In this document: one piece after another, positions 7,713-15,377 of the stretch | How positions within the stretch are numbered: position 1 is the first letter of the stretch | How the letters are laid out: the number at the start of each line of letters is the position of its first letter | Source: Desulfobacterales bacterium C00003060 | GTDB lineage: Bacteria > Desulfobacterota > Desulfobacteria > Desulfobacterales > C00003060 | Reading direction: 5' to 3' | Assembly: GCA_001751085.1 (NCBI GenBank) | Contig: MAXP01000031.1 | Coordinates: 6,561-22,029 of the forward strand | Length of the DNA: 15,469 nucleotides | Notes under the pieces: generated by a model | What the model was told of the DNA's origin: nothing | The model's input: the letters and a program-made list of their open reading frames with translations, nothing else | Databases searched by the model: none | Made by a program: the position numbers and the translations under genes

Positions 7713-7741
7713 AGTCTAAACAAATCAGGTACTCAAGTCAA
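7713..7741 (-). promoter_or_regulatory. Predicted promoter of the oxidoreductase-hyuAB operon
   Basis: On the minus strand TTGACT (7741-7736) is followed after exactly 17 bases by TAGACT (7718-7713), close to the sigma70 consensus. Transcription would start near 7706 and leave a leader of about 50 bases before the ATG at 7657, which has its own good ribosome site. Prediction from sequence only. Confidence 0.5.
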
Positions 7742-7813
7742 TCAAAAGTGAGGTGAACCGCAAAAAGGAAACTTTAATATTCTCATAATGCTTGCTGCCA
7801 GGCAATACTATAA

Positions 7814-7843
7814 TTGACATTTGAGTATATTGAAGATTAGAAT
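7814..7843 (+). promoter_or_regulatory. Predicted promoter of the M28 peptidase gene
   Basis: A perfect TTGACA (7814-7819) lies 18 bases before TAGAAT (7838-7843), which matches five of six consensus bases. Transcription would begin near 7850, inside the left arm of the inverted repeat at 7847-7899, leaving a leader of about 140 bases. Prediction from sequence only. Confidence 0.5.
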
Positions 7844-7846
7844 CGT

Positions 7847-7917
7847 GACTTCTCAAAAAGTCCGGGTGAAGTCCTGCTGGCTCAGATTATTGAGAAGTCG
7901 ATGGACCTATTGAGAAG
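7847..7917 (+). promoter_or_regulatory. Triple-octamer element: inverted repeat plus direct repeat in peptidase leader
   Basis: GACTTCTCAA (7847-7856) is a perfect 10-base inverted match to TTGAGAAGTC (7890-7899). A further copy, TATTGAGAAG (7908-7917), repeats 7888-7897 exactly at a 20-base period. The left arm could therefore pair with either right copy in RNA, or the octamers could be binding sites for a repressor on DNA. Which applies cannot be told from sequence. Confidence 0.45.
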
Positions 7918-7991
7918 AAGTACTTGGAATCCGGGCCTGACGTGGAGGTTGGACAAAAGGGAACATATCTCGAAGTTCTCGTCTCTTGTAA

Positions 7992-8984
7992 ATGCGAATG
8001 CTTGTCTATTCATCAATACTCCTTTTTCTGGTGGCTTTCAGTATATGGGCCTACAAGGCCATGATTGATATCCGTCCGCATGTGAGTTCTCCCGTCCTGG
8101 ACAAGGATGCCTATCAGATGATTGACGACCTGGAAGCGAGGCTGAGAAGACATGTCGTGGCCCTTGCCGATGAAATCGGGCCAAGAAATGTGTTCATGCC
8201 GGATAAGCTGAACGCTGCGTCCGACTATGTCCGCACCTTCTGGGAAAGCACGGGATACAGGGTGAGCGCTCAAACGTATATTGTTCAAAACACAGCCTGT
8301 CACAACCTTGCCGTTGAAATCCCCGGAGAATCAGAACCGGAGGAAATTGTCCTTGTTGGAGCCCACTATGACACGGTTTCCTGGTCTCCCGGGGCAAATG
8401 ACAATGGATCTGCCGTGGCAGCACTTCTTGAGATCAGCCGGCTTTTCAGCCAGGAGTTGAGCGCAAAAACGCTTCGGTTTGTGGCCTTTGCGAACGAGGA
8501 GCCCCCTTTTTTCAAGACCAGCCAGATGGGCAGCCTTGTTTATGCCAAAGAGTGCCGCAGCAAGAAGGAAGACATTGTGGCGATGGTTTGCCTTGAGACT
8601 ATAGGTTACTACCGGGATGAACCCAAAACCCAGAAATATCCTTTCCCGCTGAGCTTCTTCTATCCGGATAAGGGGAACTTCGTGGCCGTTGTAGGAAACC
8701 TCAGCTCAAAGCCGCTGGTCAAGTCCTTCACCCGAAAGTTCATGGAAGAAAGTGATTTTCCAGTTGAATGTGCAGCCCCCTTTGGCTTTATCACGGGCAT
8801 TGACTGGTCTGACCACTGGTCCTTCTGGCAGTGTGGGTATCCTGCCATCATGATTACTGACACAGCCTTGTTTCGTTATCCATACTACCATTCATCCCAG
8901 GACACATCCGACAAGATAGACTATCATGGCCTGGCTATGGTTACACATGGCGTTTACAAGGTGCTATCAAGAATGATTAAGTAG
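7992..8984 (+). CDS. M28 family zinc aminopeptidase/exopeptidase, membrane-anchored
   Basis: This 330-residue protein is an M28-type co-catalytic zinc peptidase. Likely metal and catalytic residues are H125 in GAHYDT, bridging D137 in SPGANDNGSA, E169-E170 in FANEEPPFF, E202 in LETIGYY, and H300 in YYHSSQDT; SDHWSFW (273-279) is also typical. Residues 4-20 form a hydrophobic segment preceded by one arginine, so it is probably tethered at the inner membrane facing the periplasm or secreted. A stop codon abuts the ATG upstream, so the start is 7992 or the ATG two codons later. No good Shine-Dalgarno sequence precedes it, which suggests weak or structured initiation. The BamE-like gene follows after eight bases. 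The peptide substrate is unknown. Confidence 0.92.
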   Translation: MRMLVYSSILLFLVAFSIWAYKAMIDIRPHVSSPVLDKDAYQMIDDLEARLRRHVVALADEIGPRNVFMPDKLNAASDYVRTFWESTGYRVSAQTYIVQNTACHNLAVEIPGESEPEEIVLVGAHYDTVSWSPGANDNGSAVAALLEISRLFSQELSAKTLRFVAFANEEPPFFKTSQMGSLVYAKECRSKKEDIVAMVCLETIGYYRDEPKTQKYPFPLSFFYPDKGNFVAVVGNLSSKPLVKSFTRKFMEESDFPVECAAPFGFITGIDWSDHWSFWQCGYPAIMITDTALFRYPYYHSSQDTSDKIDYHGLAMVTHGVYKVLSRMIK

Positions 8985-8992
8985 GGAAGATT

Positions 8993-9319
8993 ATGAAAAA
9001 ACGCGTTCTTATATTGCTCATATTCATAGGATTTCTCTTTGGCTGCTGGTTGGTGCGAGAAAACAAAAAGCTGTTTGAATTGCCGGTTCCTGTGGAACAT
9101 CGTAAAGACAACATACACCAGGGAAATAATCTCTCGGGTGAAATAGCTATTGGCATGGAATCCTGGCAGGTGAAGCAGGTCTTGGGTATCCCTGAAAAAA
9201 GAAAAGTGGTAATAGCAACCAGGAACATGAAAAAAGAGCAATGGATATACGGTGACCGATGCCTCCATTTCACAAACGGCATACTAACGTCTTGGGAACA
9301 AGTCACCACAAATAATTGA
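8993..9319 (+). CDS. Small putative lipoprotein with SmpA/BamE-like region
   Basis: This 108-residue protein has a basic start (MKKR), a hydrophobic stretch (5-17) and a possible lipobox LFGC with Cys18. Phenylalanine at position -2 makes the lipobox imperfect, so an uncleaved anchor is possible. The C-terminal half reads GMESWQVKQVLGIPEK, then EQWIYG, then LHFTNGILTSWEQ (53-103). That is the pattern of SmpA/OmlA (BamE) and related small envelope domains: a helix starting at GM, a V-LG-P turn, then strands. It follows the M28 gene by eight bases with AGGGAAG before the ATG, so the two are probably co-transcribed and both act in the envelope. It is too divergent and in the wrong context to call bamE itself. 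Confidence 0.75.
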   Translation: MKKRVLILLIFIGFLFGCWLVRENKKLFELPVPVEHRKDNIHQGNNLSGEIAIGMESWQVKQVLGIPEKRKVVIATRNMKKEQWIYGDRCLHFTNGILTSWEQVTTNN

Positions 9320-9320
9320 A

Positions 9321-9344
9321 GCTCCCCGCAGCAAGCTGCGGGGA
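9321..9344 (+). terminator. GC-rich hairpin after the peptidase genes (terminator or REP-like element)
   Basis: TCCCCGCAG (9323-9331) pairs perfectly with CTGCGGGGA (9336-9344) around the loop CAAG. The hairpin begins four bases after the stop codon of the BamE-like gene. There is no T-run directly after the stem; the first T4 comes about ten bases later. It is thus a weak intrinsic terminator by classic rules. It also resembles dispersed palindromic elements seen in related genomes. Confidence 0.5.
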
Positions 9345-9439
9345 ATGCGCTCGCTTTTGCGGTTCAAGCAATTTTTAGGGGACTGATTGTTATGCAGAGA
9401 TGGTCAAATTAACTACTCAACCACTTAACGAGGTCTGAT

Positions 9440-10804
9440 ATGAGAGAAAGGATGGAAAAAGCCTTACGTAAGAGTAATGCAGAGTACACAGAGATCCGAA
9501 TTGAAAATGTTGCTTCTTCTTGGGCGAATTTCAGAGGTGAAGAGCTCGACAAAATTGGTTCGTCCAGGACGTTGGGAGGGATAGTGAGGGCCCTTGTCAA
9601 AGGGGGCTGGGGCTATGCGACTTTCAATGATCTCGATGCCATTGAAGATAGAGTGAAAGAGGCTTGCGAGTCTGCCAGATTGGTAGGAAAGGAACAAAGC
9701 AAGCTTGCTGAGGTGGAACCGGTTGTTGATGAAATAACAGCGACCTTGGAAAAGGATTTCCGCCAGGTCTCGTTGTCAGAAAAAAAGTCGGTCATCGAGC
9801 AGTACAACAAGATTATTCTCGGCTACAACGACAAGATTGAAACCTCAAATGTTGGTTATAGGGACAGTTTCAGGAAGGTTTGGTACTGGAATTCTGAGGG
9901 AACTTTCATTAAAGATGAGCGGCCTGATGTCGGTGTGGTGATATCAGCAACCGCCAGGGAAGGCGACAATGTCCAGCAAGGATTTGAGAGCCACGCAGGC
10001 AGTTCGGGCTTCCAGATCATTGAAGGGCTTGGAAAAAAGGCAGAAGCCGCAGCCAAGCGTGCTGTGGATTTGCTTTCGGCGCCACCGGTTACAGGCGGGG
10101 AATATACCGTGATCATGAATCCGAAATTAGCAGGGGTTTTTGCTCACGAAGCCTTTGGACATCTGAGCGAGTCGGATTTTGTGTACGAGAATGAGCGCAT
10201 GAAAGAGCTGATGGTGCTGGGGAAGTGTCTCGGTTCGAACATCTTGAACATCATCGACGACGGTACTATCCCCGGTCTGAGAGGCACCCACAAATACGAT
10301 GATGAAGGAGTGAAAACCAGAAAGAATTACTTGATCAAAGATGGCATTTTAGCAGGAAGATTACATTCCCGTGAGACCGCTGCCAAGATGGGTGAGCAGC
10401 CCACAGGCAATGCCAGAGCCATTGGTTACCAGTATCAACCGATTGTACGCATGACCAACACATACATCGACAAGGGCGATGCCACGTTTCAGGATATGAT
10501 AAGAGATGTGGGCCTGGGTTTGTATGCTATAGACATGGTCGGGGGGCAGACGTCCATGGAAATGTTCACTTTCAGCGCTGCTTACGGATACATGGTCAGG
10601 GATGGGAAGATAGCCGAGCTGGTCAGAGATGTAGTACTGACAGGTAACGTTTTTCAGATATTGATGAATATCGATAAGATGGGCGATACAGTAGAGTGTC
10701 CCCCGGCCGGCGGTGGGTGTGGAAAGGGTGGCCAGTCGCCCCTGCCTGTAGGATTTGGTGGCCCGCATGTCCGCATTCAAAACGTTGTGGTTGGAGGTAG
10801 GTAG
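9440..10804 (+). CDS. tldD: TldD-type metalloprotease (TldD/PmbA family, catalytic subunit)
   Basis: This 454-residue protein is the catalytic TldD member of the TldD/TldE heterodimeric protease. The metal motif is H236-E237-AFG-H241, with Cys427 in GGGCGKGGQ the expected third ligand. Other family segments are GDNVQQGFESHAGSSGF (175-191), the IPGLRGTHKYDDEG region (277-290) and GNARAIGYQYQPIVRMTNTYI (323-343). In other bacteria TldD/E digests short or unfolded peptides in a channel and takes part in microcin B17 maturation and CcdA turnover. No peptide natural-product gene is visible nearby, so a general peptidase role is more likely. GAGG lies just before the start. The stop is two bases from the tldE start. 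Confidence 0.95.
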   Translation: MRERMEKALRKSNAEYTEIRIENVASSWANFRGEELDKIGSSRTLGGIVRALVKGGWGYATFNDLDAIEDRVKEACESARLVGKEQSKLAEVEPVVDEITATLEKDFRQVSLSEKKSVIEQYNKIILGYNDKIETSNVGYRDSFRKVWYWNSEGTFIKDERPDVGVVISATAREGDNVQQGFESHAGSSGFQIIEGLGKKAEAAAKRAVDLLSAPPVTGGEYTVIMNPKLAGVFAHEAFGHLSESDFVYENERMKELMVLGKCLGSNILNIIDDGTIPGLRGTHKYDDEGVKTRKNYLIKDGILAGRLHSRETAAKMGEQPTGNARAIGYQYQPIVRMTNTYIDKGDATFQDMIRDVGLGLYAIDMVGGQTSMEMFTFSAAYGYMVRDGKIAELVRDVVLTGNVFQILMNIDKMGDTVECPPAGGGCGKGGQSPLPVGFGGPHVRIQNVVVGGR

Positions 10805-10806
10805 CT

Positions 10807-12090
10807 ATGATAGTAAACCGGTTGATCGAAAAAGCTATGCGGAAAGCCCAAGGCGCACAGGCGTCTCTGGAGCAAAGTGAATCAACGGACGTGTCTTTTG
10901 AGAACGACAAGCTGAAATCGGTTAAATCCTCGCAGAGTACAAGGATGGGCGTAAAGGTCATCCTGGATGGCAAGATCGGCTTGTCCCACACCACGGATTC
11001 AGACGATGTGGACGGTGTTGTGGCAAGGGCCTTGGAAGCTGCGGAGTTCGGCAGTCCCGCGCACTTCCGGTTTCCGGGTCCACAAGATGGACCGGATGTG
11101 AAGGTCTTTGACGATGCCGTGCTTTCTGTAACCAAAGAGAAGATGGTGCGCATTGGCGAAGAGATGATCGGGCTGGTGAAAGAGTATAAATCCGACATTC
11201 TTCTAAGTGCCGGGGTGGACAAGAGCGCAGGCAGAAGTCAATTTGCCAACTCTGCCGGCACAGAGTATACGACTGAGGCTACAGCGTTCGGTGTCTGGGT
11301 CAATGGTCAGTTGATAAGAGGGACCGACATCTTGTGGGCCGGACATGGTTTTGGATGGAAAAAACGCGAGATTGATCATGTGGAGATTGCCGAAAACGCG
11401 ATTGAATTGTTCAAGATGGCAGAAAACATCGCTCCGATCAGATCGGGTATTATGCCGGTTATTTTTGCACCTCAAGGGGTGAATGTACTCCTTTTGGCTT
11501 TGACGTTAGGATTCAACGGCAAGAACGTTTTCTTAGGTTCATCACCCATTGCAGGCAAATTGGGGGAAAAAATTGCTGATGAGAGGTTTTCCATCACCGA
11601 TAATCCGCTGCTTGATTATGCAATCGCCAGCGGCAAGTACGACGGCGAGGGTGTGCCTCATTGCACCACGCCGCTGATTGAGCAGGGTGTAGCAAAGAAC
11701 TTCCTTTACGACCTTGACACAGCAGGCAGATCAGGCACAAAGACCACTGGCAACGGTGTTGATTGTCATCCTACGACCCTGGTTATCAAAGAGGGTGATA
11801 CGCCGTATGAAGAGATGGTGAAAAACATCCGGGAAGGTCTGATCGTTCACGATGTGTTGGGCCTTGGTCAAGGCAATCCCATCAGTGGAGAGTTTTCTGT
11901 GAATGTCCTGTTAGGCTATAAGATAGAAAACGGCGAGGTTGTCGGACGCGTAAAGGACGTTATGCTGGCAGGTAATACTTACGAAGCGATCAAGAACATC
12001 TCCGCTATCGGTGACAAAGCGGAATGGGCTGGAGGCTCGCTTTTAACCCCGCCGATTGGGATCGCCAAGCTGAGTGTCGTTACTAAGTAA
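10807..12090 (+). CDS. pmbA: TldE/PmbA family protein, non-catalytic partner of TldD
   Basis: This 427-residue protein has the PmbA/TldE architecture. An N-terminal domain (VSFENDKLKSVKSSQSTRMGVKV, about 29-52) is followed by a C-terminal domain with DLDTAGRSGTKTTGNGVDCHPTTLVI (about 304-329) and GNPISGEFSVNVLLGYKIENGE (about 358-379). It lacks the HExxxH motif, as TldE subunits do, and so should be the structural or substrate-guiding partner of the upstream TldD. GGAGG at 10793-10797, inside the end of tldD, serves as its ribosome site nine bases before ATG. The two-base spacing implies coupled translation in equal amounts. Confidence 0.93.
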   Translation: MIVNRLIEKAMRKAQGAQASLEQSESTDVSFENDKLKSVKSSQSTRMGVKVILDGKIGLSHTTDSDDVDGVVARALEAAEFGSPAHFRFPGPQDGPDVKVFDDAVLSVTKEKMVRIGEEMIGLVKEYKSDILLSAGVDKSAGRSQFANSAGTEYTTEATAFGVWVNGQLIRGTDILWAGHGFGWKKREIDHVEIAENAIELFKMAENIAPIRSGIMPVIFAPQGVNVLLLALTLGFNGKNVFLGSSPIAGKLGEKIADERFSITDNPLLDYAIASGKYDGEGVPHCTTPLIEQGVAKNFLYDLDTAGRSGTKTTGNGVDCHPTTLVIKEGDTPYEEMVKNIREGLIVHDVLGLGQGNPISGEFSVNVLLGYKIENGEVVGRVKDVMLAGNTYEAIKNISAIGDKAEWAGGSLLTPPIGIAKLSVVTK

Positions 12091-12116
12091 GGAAAAGGAG
12101 TATACAGCGAATATCC

Positions 12117-13280
12117 ATGACGAACAACGACGATATACATCAACTGACCTTTGGAGACAAGGAAATCACCCTCATAGCCACAGCCCATGTGTCAAGGCAA
12201 AGCGCAGACCTGGTTGGCAAGGTAATTGAGGAGGAAAAGCCGGAAACGGTTTGTATTGAACTCTGTGACTCCAGATACCAATCCATGATACGGAAGAACC
12301 AATGGCAGGACACGAACCTTATTAAGGTCATCAAGGAAAAAAAGGCCTTTCTTCTCCTGTCAAATCTTATGCTCGCATCTTTCCAAAAGAAAATCGGTCA
12401 GAAGCTCGGAGTGAAGCCGGGTGAGGAGATAAGGAAAGCCGTTAAGGGCGCCGAGACAGTCGGCGCCCGTATACATCTGGCAGACAGGGATATCCGCACC
12501 ACACTGTCGAGGACCTGGGGTTTCATGGGATTTTGGACAAAGGTCAAATTGCTTGCTCAGCTTCTTGCTTCTATTGGAGACGTGGGTCAGATTGAAGAAA
12601 AAGATGTCGAGAGGATGAAGGATAAGGATGTCCTCGAAACGCTGCTTTCTGAAATCGGGGAAGTTCTTCCTGGACTGCGGCGCATCTTGATCGACGAAAG
12701 GGATCAATACCTTGCCTATAAGATCAGGACCGCCCCAGGGAAAAGGATAGTTGCAGTGGTTGGGGCAGGACACGTTCCGGGCATTCACAGGTATTGGAAA
12801 GAGCCGATAGATACAGACATCCTGGATGAAATGCCGCCTAAGAGCAAACTGATCGGCTTCTTGAAGTGGGGCATTCCCGCTGTTATCGTTGGGCTGATCA
12901 TAATAGGTTTTTTTACTGCAGGAACCGTTGTCGCCGTCCATATGATCAAATGGTGGATCCTGGCCAATGCAATCCTGGCAGGTCTCGGGGCTGCAATGGC
13001 ATTTGCCCGTCCGCTGACCGTCTTGTCAGCAATTGTTGCCGCCCCTCTGACATCCATCAATCCGATGATCGCGGCCGGCTGGGTTTCCGGACTGGTAGAA
13101 GTCCTGTTGGCAAAGCCAAAAGTCAGGGATTTCGAAAACCTGACTGAAGACATCGCATCCGTGAAGGGGTTTTGGAAAAACAAGATCACACGCATCTTGC
13201 TGGTTGTTGTATTTACGAATATAGGCAGTTCGCTGGGGACCTTTGTGGCTATACCCTTGATGGTCAAGGCATTCGCATAA
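12117..13280 (+). CDS. TraB/PrgY-type domain protein with C-terminal membrane helices
   Basis: This 387-residue protein has an N-terminal TraB domain and a hydrophobic C-terminal half. TraB motifs are IATAHVSRQS (20-29), VCIELCDSRY with its glutamate (45-54), LADRDIRTTLSR (121-132), DERDQYLA (193-200) and VVGAGHVPGI (214-223). The conserved histidines and acidic residues suggest a metal-dependent hydrolase like the related Tiki and PrgY proteins. Hydrophobic segments lie near 247-267, 268-297, 302-330 and 358-385, so it is probably an inner-membrane protein. The best Shine-Dalgarno sequence (AAGGAG, 12095-12100) is 16 bases from the ATG, which is unusually far; no alternative in-frame start lies between. 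It sits 26 bases after tldE and probably belongs to that operon. The substrate is unknown; pheromone shutdown is known only for enterococcal PrgY and TraB. Confidence 0.9.
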   Translation: MTNNDDIHQLTFGDKEITLIATAHVSRQSADLVGKVIEEEKPETVCIELCDSRYQSMIRKNQWQDTNLIKVIKEKKAFLLLSNLMLASFQKKIGQKLGVKPGEEIRKAVKGAETVGARIHLADRDIRTTLSRTWGFMGFWTKVKLLAQLLASIGDVGQIEEKDVERMKDKDVLETLLSEIGEVLPGLRRILIDERDQYLAYKIRTAPGKRIVAVVGAGHVPGIHRYWKEPIDTDILDEMPPKSKLIGFLKWGIPAVIVGLIIIGFFTAGTVVAVHMIKWWILANAILAGLGAAMAFARPLTVLSAIVAAPLTSINPMIAAGWVSGLVEVLLAKPKVRDFENLTEDIASVKGFWKNKITRILLVVVFTNIGSSLGTFVAIPLMVKAFA

Positions 13281-13308
13281 ACAATAGTGTCTTGAAAGGA
13301 GTCCGTCC

Positions 13309-14412
13309 ATGCCTACCACCGTCCGCGACGTGATCGGAGTAATGGAAACCATAGCCCCGCCCTGGATGCGTTACAGCGGGGACCCCATTGGCCTGCACGC
13401 AGGGCACCCGGACTGGAAAGTCCGGAAGCTCCTCCTCGCACTTGATGCTACCCTTCCTGTTGTGCGGGAGGCCAAAAAGCGTGGATGCCGGATGCTCATC
13501 ACGCACCATCCCCGGTTCTACCGGCCCCTCACAAACCTGGACGAGTCAGATCCAATGGGCGCGCTGGCGGCAGAGATCGCACGGGCAAAGCTGGCGATCT
13601 ATTGTGCTCATACGAACCTGGACATCACACCTGGGGGCATAAATGACATCCTTGCAGATCTTGCAGGCATGAGTGAGGAGAGAAAGCCGTTCGTCTCCGT
13701 GGCGGAGGACCGATTTCTCAAATTGGCCACGTTCGTCCCTGAGGAACACGTCGGGAGGCTGCGGGCCGCTCTTTGTAAAGCAGGTGCGGGTGCGATAGGC
13801 AAATACACAGACTGCTCGTTTCGAATAGCCGGCACCGGCACGTTCCAGGGGGCAGACACAACAAAGCCTTACGTGGGCAAGGCCAGACGGTTCGAGGAGG
13901 TAAAGGAGTGGCGGCTGGAAGTTCGTTTACCGGAGAGCTGCCAAGCAGCCGTGGTGCGGGCATTGCGCGAGTCGCACCCGTACGAAGAACCGGCATACGA
14001 CGTCTATCCCCTCCTTGAAAAAAAAACCTACGGTCAAGGGCGCATCGGCTTACTAAAAAGGCCCACTACGCTAGGGCTGATCGCGAAGCGGATGAAAAAA
14101 GCGACCGCCTCACCAGGGACCCTTGTTCTTGGCAACGCGACAATGCCTGTGAAAAACATTGGCGTGTGGAGTGGCGCTGGATTCAAGGCAGAGGCTGTGG
14201 CGCAGCTCAGGCTCGATGTTGTCATCCTGGGTGAAATCGACTACCACACCTGCGAGGTCCTTCAACAGGTCAACACTGCCTGCATCGCCTTGGGTCATGC
14301 ATCGTGTGAAGAGGTTGTCCTGCCATGGCTTGCCGAAAACCTGCACAATGCGTTCCCCGGCATAACCGTTGAGGTCACCACTGCGGGAGTTGTTAAGATG
14401 TGGAGCGTGTAA
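13309..14412 (+). CDS. Nif3-like dinuclear metal center protein (YqfO type)
   Basis: This 367-residue protein belongs to the NIF3/DUF34 family, hexameric rings with a two-metal site. Likely ligands are H66-H67 in ITHHP, H101 and D105 in AHTNLD, and H330 with E334 in GHASCEE. Between the halves is the YqfO-type insert with a PII/CutA-like fold, starting near FLKLATFVPEEHVGRLRAAL (136-155) and ending HPYEEPAYDVYPL (223-235). This explains the length beyond the roughly 250-residue short forms. AAAGGAG lies seven bases before the ATG. A run of nine A residues (14018-14026) encodes EKK. The family is sometimes labelled GTP cyclohydrolase I type 2, but the true function is unresolved. It is probably the last gene of the tldD operon; the convergent RNase Z gene ends 13 bases away. 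Confidence 0.93.
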   Translation: MPTTVRDVIGVMETIAPPWMRYSGDPIGLHAGHPDWKVRKLLLALDATLPVVREAKKRGCRMLITHHPRFYRPLTNLDESDPMGALAAEIARAKLAIYCAHTNLDITPGGINDILADLAGMSEERKPFVSVAEDRFLKLATFVPEEHVGRLRAALCKAGAGAIGKYTDCSFRIAGTGTFQGADTTKPYVGKARRFEEVKEWRLEVRLPESCQAAVVRALRESHPYEEPAYDVYPLLEKKTYGQGRIGLLKRPTTLGLIAKRMKKATASPGTLVLGNATMPVKNIGVWSGAGFKAEAVAQLRLDVVILGEIDYHTCEVLQQVNTACIALGHASCEEVVLPWLAENLHNAFPGITVEVTTAGVVKMWSV

Positions 14413-14425
14413 CGGTTGCAGAAAA

Positions 14426-15355
14426 TCACTCTTCTCGCAGGCCGATTGGATAGGATTGCAGGTCCCGGCCCATCTCGGCCCCTTGGAACCTCTTGGCTGC
14501 GGCCGCAGTGAGTTCCTCCATGTCTTCATCACGATACCGGGGGCTGATATGCACGAGGACCGCCCGGCGCACACCTGCCCTGGAGGCTACCCTTGCGGCA
14601 TCATCCACGGTCATGTGCCCCTTGGCCTCGGCGTCTGCCTGGTGTTCCGGTAGAAACATCCCATCCAGAAAGGCCAGGTCTGCATTTTTACAAAGCCGGT
14701 ACAAGGCTTTGCTGGGCCGGGTATCTACGGCATAACAGACATGACGTCCTGGCCTGGGGCTGCCCAAGACCTGATCCGGGGAGATCAGTGCGCCATCTTC
14801 CAATGTCACCTGCTCGCCTTTTTGCAAGCTTCCCCACATAGGTCCGCTGGGCACGCCAAGGGCCCGGGCTGCCTCGGGTTTGAACTTCCCGGGACGGGGA
14901 TGCTCTTCAAGACGATATCCCAGGCAGAAGGTGGTATGCTTCAGCGGTGCCCAGAGGATGCGAACCGATTCGTCTTGATAAGCCAACTCAGGGGCTGTTT
15001 CGTCCCATTCCGCGAAGTGGATGGGAAAATTGAGAAAAAAACCGAGAATCTCGTGTAATTGGGAAACAAATCGCTTGATTCCAGGCGGCCCGAGGATGGT
15101 AAGGTGACCGGGCTCCGGTACCTGGGCTCTCATCATCAAAAGGCCCGGCACACCCAGGCAATGGTCCCCGTGAAGGTGGCTGATGGCAAGGACACGGAGG
15201 GGCTTGATGCCGAGTTTTGCCTTTTTGAGACTGACCTGTGCCCCTTCCCCGGCGTCGAAGAGGTAGAGATGGCCCTGATAGCGGGTGGCCAGGGAGGTGA
15301 GAGATCGGTAGGGCATGGGCATCATGCCCCCTGACCCGAGAAGCACACATTCCAT
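14426..15355 (-). CDS. rnz: Ribonuclease Z-type metallo-beta-lactamase-fold hydrolase
   Basis: This 309-residue protein has the short-form RNase Z layout. Metal ligands fall where expected: H60, H62, D64 and H65 in SHLHGDH, H140 in LKHTTF, D211 in AVDT, and H269 in LVHISPRY. H247 in KGHMT matches the conserved general-acid histidine. PRPGKFKPEAARALGVPSGP (153-172) includes the PGKF segment before the exosite region. The usual HEAT motif is replaced by LDGM (230-233), resembling the EGMY-type variant found in some archaeal and clostridial homologues. RNase Z removes 3' trailers from tRNA precursors; the tRNA in this window encodes its own CCA, so another role is possible. GGAAG precedes the ATG at 15355. 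The gene converges on the Nif3-like gene with no clear terminator between them. Confidence 0.88.
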   Translation of the reverse strand: MECVLLGSGGMMPMPYRSLTSLATRYQGHLYLFDAGEGAQVSLKKAKLGIKPLRVLAISHLHGDHCLGVPGLLMMRAQVPEPGHLTILGPPGIKRFVSQLHEILGFFLNFPIHFAEWDETAPELAYQDESVRILWAPLKHTTFCLGYRLEEHPRPGKFKPEAARALGVPSGPMWGSLQKGEQVTLEDGALISPDQVLGSPRPGRHVCYAVDTRPSKALYRLCKNADLAFLDGMFLPEHQADAEAKGHMTVDDAARVASRAGVRRAVLVHISPRYRDEDMEELTAAAAKRFQGAEMGRDLQSYPIGLREE

Positions 15356-15377
15356 GACGTCTTCCAGAAGGGTTTAA

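Larger units (their letters stand above)
7658..7991. other. Divergent intergenic control region
   Basis: This 334-base gap separates the leftward oxidoreductase operon from the rightward peptidase genes. It contains a promoter-like site on each strand, a copy of the recurrent TTTTGCGGTTC motif (minus strand, 7755-7765), and three copies of octamer TTGAGAAG near the right side. No protein-coding gene is convincing here. Confidence 0.7.

Noticed and set aside
7867..7900. Spacer of the leader inverted repeat as a known riboswitch
   Set aside because: No conserved aptamer core of a known class is recognisable; only the paired arms are visible.
7901..8068. Open frame of 55 codons starting MDLLRRSTWNPG in the peptidase leader
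   Set aside because: There is no ribosome site, the protein is unrecognised, and it overlaps the peptidase signal region in another frame. A leader peptide is possible but unsupported.
10623..11222. Minus-strand open frame of 199 codons across tldD/tldE
   Set aside because: It is antisense to two clear family members, is serine-rich as expected of a shadow frame, and lacks motifs.
12360..12941. Minus-strand open frame of 193 codons across the TraB gene
   Set aside because: It is a shadow of a gene with clear TraB motifs, with no recognisable domain or ribosome site.
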